From: Strongylocentrotus droebachiensis
Taxonomy: Eukaryota; Echinodermata; Echinoidea; Camarodonta; Strongylocentrotidae
NCBI GenBank assembly: GCA_035222895.1
Contig: JAVYIG010007196.1
Span: 1 to 64,000 of the forward strand
Length of the DNA: 64,000 nt
Direction of reading: 5' to 3'
Positions 57,830 through 64,000 of this stretch are shown one piece after another. Both the position numbers and the translations under genes were made by a program. The stretch's first letter is position 1; each line of letters opens with the position of its first letter. A model generated the notes under the pieces. It ran no database searches and was not told the DNA's origin. It was given only the letters and a program-made list of their open reading frames with translations.

Positions 57830-58400
57830 TTAATATAGCCATTGATATACGCAGAGCTTTAGAAATCGGGTTATTAAGTTGTCATTTACAAGATACAAAT
57901 AGTGATTTCTGAAATAGAAGAAAAACAAATTAATATATGTATATATAATGTTTTCTCTTAAAGTACATGTCAACAATTACTGTACTCTTTTAATTGTTAA
58001 CATTAATTTTTTTACCATGCATTATCATTGTGTAATTTTGTTAACAAGCTTTTACTCAATCATAGGATTATGAAATGTTTCAAGTAGTAAAAATTACTGT
58101 GTAAATTTGTGCACTATGTAAACTAAAAGAGGTTCTTTCGTCGGGAACGGAAGAAATCCATCTTAATCCGGATTTTCTTAATCGGTGTATAATAATGACA
58201 TTTGAAAGGATAACACACTGTTATGGTTTGTATGTCTTTTGCTACCTTGAACACACGAGGCAATGGAGAAAATATTAAAGAAGGCATCTATTAATCCTTA
58301 ATCTTGATCGCTTAAGAGAATTATGACAAGCAAATTTATTAAAGTAGGGTCTACCTTATTAGATATTTTATGAAAGAAAAGTAAAACTACATTGTATTAT
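57830..58400 (+). repeat. Degenerate fourth copy of the receptor-unit flank module
   Basis: TAAGTTGTCATTTACAAGATA, ACCATGCATTATCATTGTG, AAATTTGTGCACTATGTAAA and TTCTTTCGTCGGGAACGGAAG correspond to 50520-50980. Its start is missing or unrecognisable. Confidence 0.65.
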
Positions 58401-60199
58401 CTTCAACATGGTACATTATGTGTGTCAATTATATTTGTTGATAAAAACGTATTTACTCAGATGGATGATATTTCAATAAAGTGAGCGTATTATCAAATCA
58501 TTTTCTATCCTCGCGCAACCTGTAAATTGAAATCGAAAATAAACATCAAGATTGCAAATAAGTAAGCGGAAAGCACAACATTTTTGTTTTCTGTACTTCT
58601 GCGTCTAAACGTGTGTGGACTATATATATATTAACATGAAAATAACATCAATAAAATCTATGTGCAATTATGCTAGGTCTTCAAATCGTTCAGGTCGTTC
58701 ATATATCACGCCGTTATTATGGTTCATCCTTTGCCTTACTTTTGAGTTCGCTAGAAGGTACTCAATAATCGTATCCAATGACAATTTGTGCATTCGAAAC
58801 AGTATGATATACGTATTTGTACCCATAGCTATTGAGTACGCGTTAAGTCGTCTTTAAAAGATAAACATGATAATATCAATATCAGAAAAGCAGAATTTGT
58901 TATTTAAAAAGTGTGTATAATCTCTTAATATAAATATCACTAATTACTGGTTCTTTTTCAATTGTTGAAATTAATCTTTGACCATGCATTGGGATTATGT
59001 AATTCCTCACACAAGTTTTTACGCAGTCTTTGGATTATAAAGTGTTTCAAGTTGTAAAAATGATTGTGTAAATTTGTGCACTATGTAAAAAATAATAAGT
59101 TCATTTATCGTTTTCGTCAGGAACAGAAGAAATCCGTCTCAATCATGACATTTGAAACGATATCGCAATGTTATGGTTTTTTGCCTTGTGCGACCTTGGA
59201 AACACGACGCAATGGAGAATTGTTTTCAAAGGCATCTATGAATCCACAGTCCTGTTCGCTAAAGACATTTATGAGAATCAAATTTAGTAAAGTACCTAAC
59301 ATGGAAATACTTACAGAAAAAACACTTCTGTACGATACTGAAAATAACTATGCTACGTCTACTTTCTGAGAAAAAATGTAAATGTTGGTCAAAATATAAT
59401 TTTAACCAATCATCATTCTTCCGAAATACATATTACAATGCTGACAAGCAACTTTCTATGTATACAATTTTGGTTTCGTTATGCTTCTACGTGATCGTAT
59501 GTATTTGAACAGTCGATGGATTCACTTCAATACAAGCGTTTTTTCCTTGTCAAGTAGGCTGAAGTCTTAACACATCTAGACACAAGAGGGCAGAATACAT
59601 TTACCGTTTGCAATATTCATCAACCAAAAAGATACTTGACGAAACGTGATTTTCATGATCATTAAAGAAATGTTTTTAGAAAAAAAAATGCGAGCCTCAT
59701 CACGTATACGACTAAAAGGGATCAAGCCTGGGACTCGTATCGAGGTCATCCCTGGAAATAGATTCGACATTAAAATCGCTATAATCTTGACAAAAGATCA
59801 CTGCTAACACTGACCATTGATATCTGGAGGTACGGATCAAGCAATGTGAAATATTCATTCATTTTACAACATGTCGTGAACCTAGCATATGAAATGAAAG
59901 TAATACTACGCCACTATAGTGACAAAGCATGATGGGAAATAGATTATTTGATGATGTGTCGTGATGAGGTTTTATGACAAAATTCTAATCGCTAATACAG
60001 AAATGGGAATCTTCAATGCCTTTATAACTCTACTTTTCATGAACGTATCTGAGGATTTTCAAATGGATCAGTTATATCAGTGAGGACTACTGAACGCCGG
60101 AGATGACGTAACCCTAGATTATGTAACGGACTGGTACCCGAAAATTGATGATAATAATAATGGTGATAATTTTTATTAAAAAGTAATGATAAATAATGA

Positions 60200-60610
60200 T
60201 TATAGATATAATAATAATAATAATTGGAATAATGATGATAATGGTATTAATAATATAAATATCATCACATTCAAAAAGCGCCTTTTTCATAATATACAAA
60301 GCGCATAAATAACAAATACAATCAAACACAGAAAGAGAACATTAGTATACGAAGCTTTCATCAATTACAAAACAAAGAAGAATATAAAAACAAATTAGAA
60401 TAGATGTGTTTTCAGACACATCTTGAAAGCTGTGAGAGTATGCTGATTCTTTAATACTAGATGGGGAGTTCCCGGTTTTCGGGGCAATAACTGAAAAAGC
60501 CCTGTCGCCTATCATTCTGTTTACCGGTTGGAGGGGCGGTAAGTGTTTATAGTGGCCGTGCGTGCATTTTACATGGATGTGTGCGCATTGAGTACATCAC
60601 CTAGGTATGC
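60200..60610 (-). mobile_element. LINE 3' end, duplicated copy
   Basis: Counterpart of 51870-52262. It carries an 11-base deletion at the DSLILARCTS-type position (TACTAGATGGGG) and a few substitutions. Confidence 0.7.
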
Positions 60611-60678
60611 TGGGGCTTGATTATTGAGACATTACTTGTAAGTGAGAGTTAAGGTGTTATGTATGATACGATTATTAT

Positions 60679-60998
60679 AATAATAATAATAATAATTTGT
60701 TCTTTTATAGCGCATTTCATGTCTGTTGAAATTTCAATGCGCTTTACAATTTTACAATATACATAAATATTTAAAATATAACACGATCATAAAAGGAAGA
60801 TGAAACAAAAACATATTTAGAAAACAATGAAGTGCTTACAAAAAGAAAAATTATAACATTACTTATCCTTAAATACTATTGATGTGCTAATTTGAAGAGA
60901 TGAGTTTTTAGTTCAGATATGAATGTTTCAATATTGGATATACAACGTAGTGAGTTTGGGAGGGAATTCCATAGAAATGGTGCTATATGAGTGAAAAA
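60679..60998 (-). mobile_element. LINE 3' end inserted only in receptor unit 2
   Basis: Copy 1 reads GATTATTATTAAGCACGAAG across this site; copy 2 has about 320 extra bases. On the minus strand they encode APFLWNSLPNSLRC...LKTHLF, an RT-ORF carboxy end. A GCGCTATAAAAGAACAAATT tail and (ATT)n follow, joined to the target's own ATTATTAT. It is 5' truncated as expected for target-primed reverse transcription. Confidence 0.85.
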
Positions 60999-61545
60999 CA
61001 CGAAGTCAATGAAGATCACTGATGAAAGGGGACACAAGGACAACATTTGGTTTATAATGAACTAGCCGTGCTATTTTATTATGGAGGAGTTGAAGGGAGT
61101 TAAGATATACCAAGGAGTAGTGGAATTACAATAATCTAGACGATATAAAGTAGATGAATGTACTGTCAGATCTTTGTCCTGCAATTGACCGCGTCTAACG
61201 ATAAGTCGGATTCCCACGTTATGAATTACAGTTACCACAGAACTAAGTAAGAGTGCTTTGCACATCTGTATGTATAATGAAAAATAAGTTTAATAACTTA
61301 TGAATAAAGAGCATTGAAAATCACATTACAAATATATATGACCTGTTTATTTACAAGCGTGAAAAATGAAATATAATTATGATTAAAAATACAATACTGA
61401 ATCAATCCATCGAGGTTACTTTAACGAATACGTACATCATTGGGCTCAAAACATTAAAAGAAAACTCGTTAGCGAGAAGAATGTGACGCAAGAATTCATG
61501 GGCGTGTTCGATCTTTAACAGTGTCCATGTACTTGTTTCAGTTAC

Positions 61546-61653
61546 ATGGCTGTGTCGAGAGTTCGACGTCGAGTTGGTTCTGGATGCAGAAGAAGAGAGC
61601 ACGGTTATCCCGTCATGGTCGAGCATCCCGTCTTGGATGAAGTTATGGAGTAA
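61546..61653 (+). CDS. Small conserved ORF, 35 residues, copy 2 (tentative)
   Basis: MAVSRVRRRVGSGCRRREHG... to TAA, aligned with 52898-53005. Length and most residues are kept; the last three codons differ. See that entry for interpretation. Confidence 0.15.
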   Translation: MAVSRVRRRVGSGCRRREHGYPVMVEHPVLDEVME

Positions 61654-62469
61654 CAGTAATGCAGCTACTGGGTATTCAAGGTCGATTACGAGTCCAGCGC
61701 GTCCCTAAACAAAACAAAAACATTAAAAAAATGAAGGAAAAAAATTCGGTCTTGTATTATCAAGACTTGAGGTGCATTGACTTGTATGTTTGTTCTATTA
61801 CATCTTTCAGGTTGGCTGCCAAGATGGCTGACATGTTTTACTATATGAAAGTAACCATTACCAATCACAAAATTGCAATAAACGAAAGTAACGAATGGAG
61901 GGGAAGAGAGAGTTTTAGGTTTTAAGTGATTTAAAGGGTGGATAGTCACGAGTGAGAGAGGTTGCCATGGCAGATGAGGACAGAACCAAAGGAACATGAG
62001 GGAAATAAATAAATAAAGGGGAATGAATGTAGGTCAAAGCTGTCCTGATGATGACAGAGTATGGAAAGCTAAATATAAATTAAACAAGTAAACGACTAAA
62101 AATATAATCTTACACTGATAATGCGTTAAATCGACTACGACAAGGTAAACATTTATGTTCATTTACAACTTTAATAACATCATGACATCATGCGCCTGTC
62201 TACTTCTTCTTCGTATACGATACCATCAAAGCGGGGGGGCCGGTAAGTGTATTTGATTCTAGTTACCAATTATTGCCGTATACGTATTTTCAGAAGAAGG
62301 AAACAAATCCCTTCTTCTATTGTAATCGGCCCAATCCTGCGCACGCACTTTCACCACAACCTGCTTCTAAACTTTATTTCCGTTATACACCATCGAGTTC
62401 AGGAACTATATCATCGAATGCAGACTATGGTCATACAATCATTGTGGTACTTCACCGTTATTATGTTCT

Positions 62470-62477
62470 TATAAAAG
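62470..62477 (+). promoter_or_regulatory. Candidate TATA box of the second receptor gene
   Basis: TATAAAAG, 325 bp upstream of the ATG, lies at the edge of the ~180 bp that is present only in copy 2. The first gene has no TATAAAAG at the aligned place. Motif match only. Confidence 0.3.
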
Positions 62478-62801
62478 ACCAGTTGGAGAGCTTTGATTGA
62501 ACTAATAAGTTGTATAGCTTTATTGAGGCTCTATGTCAGTCAGACATCTTTGTAGACATCTCCTGTACAAGTACTCATTGTTTCATAACATGACCTGGCA
62601 TGAGTCATGGGTTGCAGGTCATTCTATATTTAGTTATACATGCTTGTCTGTATTTGCAGACTCTGTTAAACTACATGTAGCTATCACTGACGCCGCGAGA
62701 GGAAAACCTACCTGACATTGTTCCGTAGCGATGAAAACACATCCAATATAGTTTGCTGAGATTTTGATTTTTAATCATTGTTCGTTATACTTGGCTCCAA
62801 G

Positions 62802-64000
62802 ATGGCGTTCATTCAATCGCAGATGTTTTGTGTTTTTGTATCTGTGTTTGTAGTGCTTTTCTGTTTGGATCTTGCATGCAGAGTGGAAGGTAATATAATA
62901 TTAAGAATAGCTGATATCGGAGATGATGTCACACTAAGCTGCTATCGACCTGGCGATAACTACAATACGTGGTATAGAAATGGAACATTACTTGCCAACC
63001 AGGAAGGGGTCTTCATCAATGATCCTCGTTTTACACTACGTGTTACCCAATATGGTTATTCTGATCCAAACAATATATACATTTCTAACATCAGAATAAA
63101 TGATTCGGCTACCTTCCAATGTTTTGACTATTATAATGATACCCTTCAGTCGTATGAATTGCGTGTCATTGGATGTTCTAATTGCTTTACAGCAACTCAT
63201 TCAAATCCAGATAAAATAAAAGTGATTTGTACACTGGATAATAATTATTATAGGACAAGCCAGGCGCTTTCTCGAAATATCATTTTTGACGGAAACATAT
63301 ATCGGACGGCTGTAATTCAAGGGAGCTCCTTTTCTTTTTCGATTACTGTGACTGATTTAAACAGGCTTAATTCAGAATTCTATCTGCAAATTGAGGACGA
63401 GTCGAGGATCACATGCATCCTATCAACTCAGCCTACGCCACCCTCCTTTCCTACGACTACGCTACCAACGACTTCTTTGAAACAAACGACGCAAAATAGA
63501 CCATCGACATTATCCTATACAGCTTCAAAAAAATTGACTGCCGGTAGATCTACATCAATATCTACAACAGAACATCACACATCAAAGAACAACAATTCCA
63601 ACTCGAACCAAAACACGAGTGATAGCAATACAACCCTGATTATCGCCATTCTTGGTTCTGTTTTCATTCTGATATTGATTGTAATCATTATCGTTCAGCG
63701 GTGTAAGAAAAAGAAAGATCGAAGAGAAAATAAGGACACTAGCAATGCATCGCTTAAAGAGGAGCATCCTGAAGTTCGTTACGAATCGGTTGAAGATGGA
63801 TCTGGGAAGGGTTCAGAGTATACCACTTTAATTAAGGGATTGAGGGAAACTAGCTTGGATCAACGAAGTTCAGATCATGCAGATAAAAAGGAGCATCATG
63901 AAGTTTGTTACGAATCGGTTGAAGATGGATCTCGGAAGGGTCCAGAGTATGCTACCTCCATTAAGGAAATGAGGGGAACTAATCGTGAGTCAAAATCAAC
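62802..64000 (+). CDS. Type I membrane IgSF receptor with ITIM-like tail, paralogue 2 (3' end outside window)
   Basis: The open frame runs from ATG to the window end, giving 399 residues without a stop. Layout as in the first gene: signal peptide 1-30 (four differences), V-type Ig domain with Cys47, Trp57 and DSATFQC Cys107, second cysteine-paired region (Cys143, Cys205), Ser/Thr/Asn-rich stalk, transmembrane helix about 278-298, then RCKKKK. The tail has ITIM-type VRYESV (Tyr327), SEYTTL (Tyr340) and VCYESV (Tyr370), and YATS (383). It has one more YESVEDGS module than paralogue 1. The V domain is three residues shorter between Cys47 and Trp57 and differs at about 27 positions from paralogue 1, whereas the rest is far more alike. 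Function is inferred from the motifs as an inhibitory surface receptor; the ligand is unknown. Confidence 0.85.
   Translation, partial: MAFIQSQMFCVFVSVFVVLFCLDLACRVEGNIILRIADIGDDVTLSCYRPGDNYNTWYRNGTLLANQEGVFINDPRFTLRVTQYGYSDPNNIYISNIRINDSATFQCFDYYNDTLQSYELRVIGCSNCFTATHSNPDKIKVICTLDNNYYRTSQALSRNIIFDGNIYRTAVIQGSSFSFSITVTDLNRLNSEFYLQIEDESRITCILSTQPTPPSFPTTTLPTTSLKQTTQNRPSTLSYTASKKLTAGRSTSISTTEHHTSKNNNSNSNQNTSDSNTTLIIAILGSVFILILIVIIIVQRCKKKKDRRENKDTSNASLKEEHPEVRYESVEDGSGKGSEYTTLIKGLRETSLDQRSSDHADKKEHHEVCYESVEDGSRKGPEYATSIKEMRGTNRESKS

Larger units (their letters stand above)
58674..62801 (+). repeat. Receptor-unit 5' flank, copy 2
   Basis: Second near-identical copy of 50355-53991, leading directly into the second receptor gene. 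Confidence 0.9.

Noticed and set aside
61402..61704. Minus-strand 101-codon open stretch with an acceptor-like border (LEYPVAALLLLHNFIQDG...)
   Set aside because: The aligned region in copy 1 (near 52780-53060) has a frameshift and an in-frame stop, and no known family matches; probably chance openness.
1..64000. Bacterial operons, riboswitches, attachment sites or replication origins
   Set aside because: Introns, SINEs, LINEs and hAT elements show a eukaryotic nuclear sequence; none of these prokaryotic features was seen.

Overview
This is a eukaryotic window from an invertebrate, most likely a marine deuterostome such as a sea urchin. The grounds are spliced genes, tRNA-derived SINEs ending in GCGCTATATAA plus (ATT)n, many GC-tract hAT miniature elements, foldback-like structures made of inverted minisatellite arrays, and a tandem immune-receptor-like gene pair. 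The species call is an inference; no rRNA or mitochondrial marker is present. Only about 4% of the sequence can be supported as protein-coding, and most of the rest is mobile or tandem-repeat DNA.

Layout: 0-12 kb holds transposon remains: a TA-flanked MITE (141-688), a hAT MITE (2350-2599), a broken Tx1/L1-type LINE on the minus strand (2960-5130), two inverted minisatellite arrays (5873-7850), a 190-bp tandem repeat (8240-9180), a 0.9-kb DNA transposon with 23-bp terminal inverted repeats (10074-10993), a LINE 3' fragment and a SINE. 12.8-18.5 kb holds a five-exon plus-strand gene whose assembled 158-residue protein resembles A-kinase-interacting protein 1 (AKIP1); its introns carry SINEs, MITEs and a decayed copy of its second exon. 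19-33 kb is a piggyBac-like MITE, a nested hAT/foldback complex and another inverted-repeat element. 28.5-37.7 kb is a roughly 4-kb block present twice around a 200-N assembly gap. 37.7-49.6 kb is dominated by two inverted tandem arrays with a unit near 175 bp, with hAT and LINE insertions between them, then a GC-rich ACGCGT minisatellite that switches orientation.

50-64 kb holds the most interesting content: two tandem, apparently intronless genes (53992-55428 complete; 62802 to the window end, truncated) for type I membrane proteins. Each has a signal peptide, a V-type immunoglobulin domain, a second cysteine-paired region, a Ser/Thr-rich stalk, one transmembrane helix and a long tail with several ITIM-like tyrosine motifs. 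The two genes lie in a duplicated unit whose sampled flank is about 98% identical, yet their V domains differ at about 27 residues with few silent changes. The second gene has an extra tyrosine module in its tail. Degenerate copies of the flanking module between them suggest an older, larger array. This is the best candidate for an undescribed system: a small, diversifying family of putative inhibitory immune receptors.
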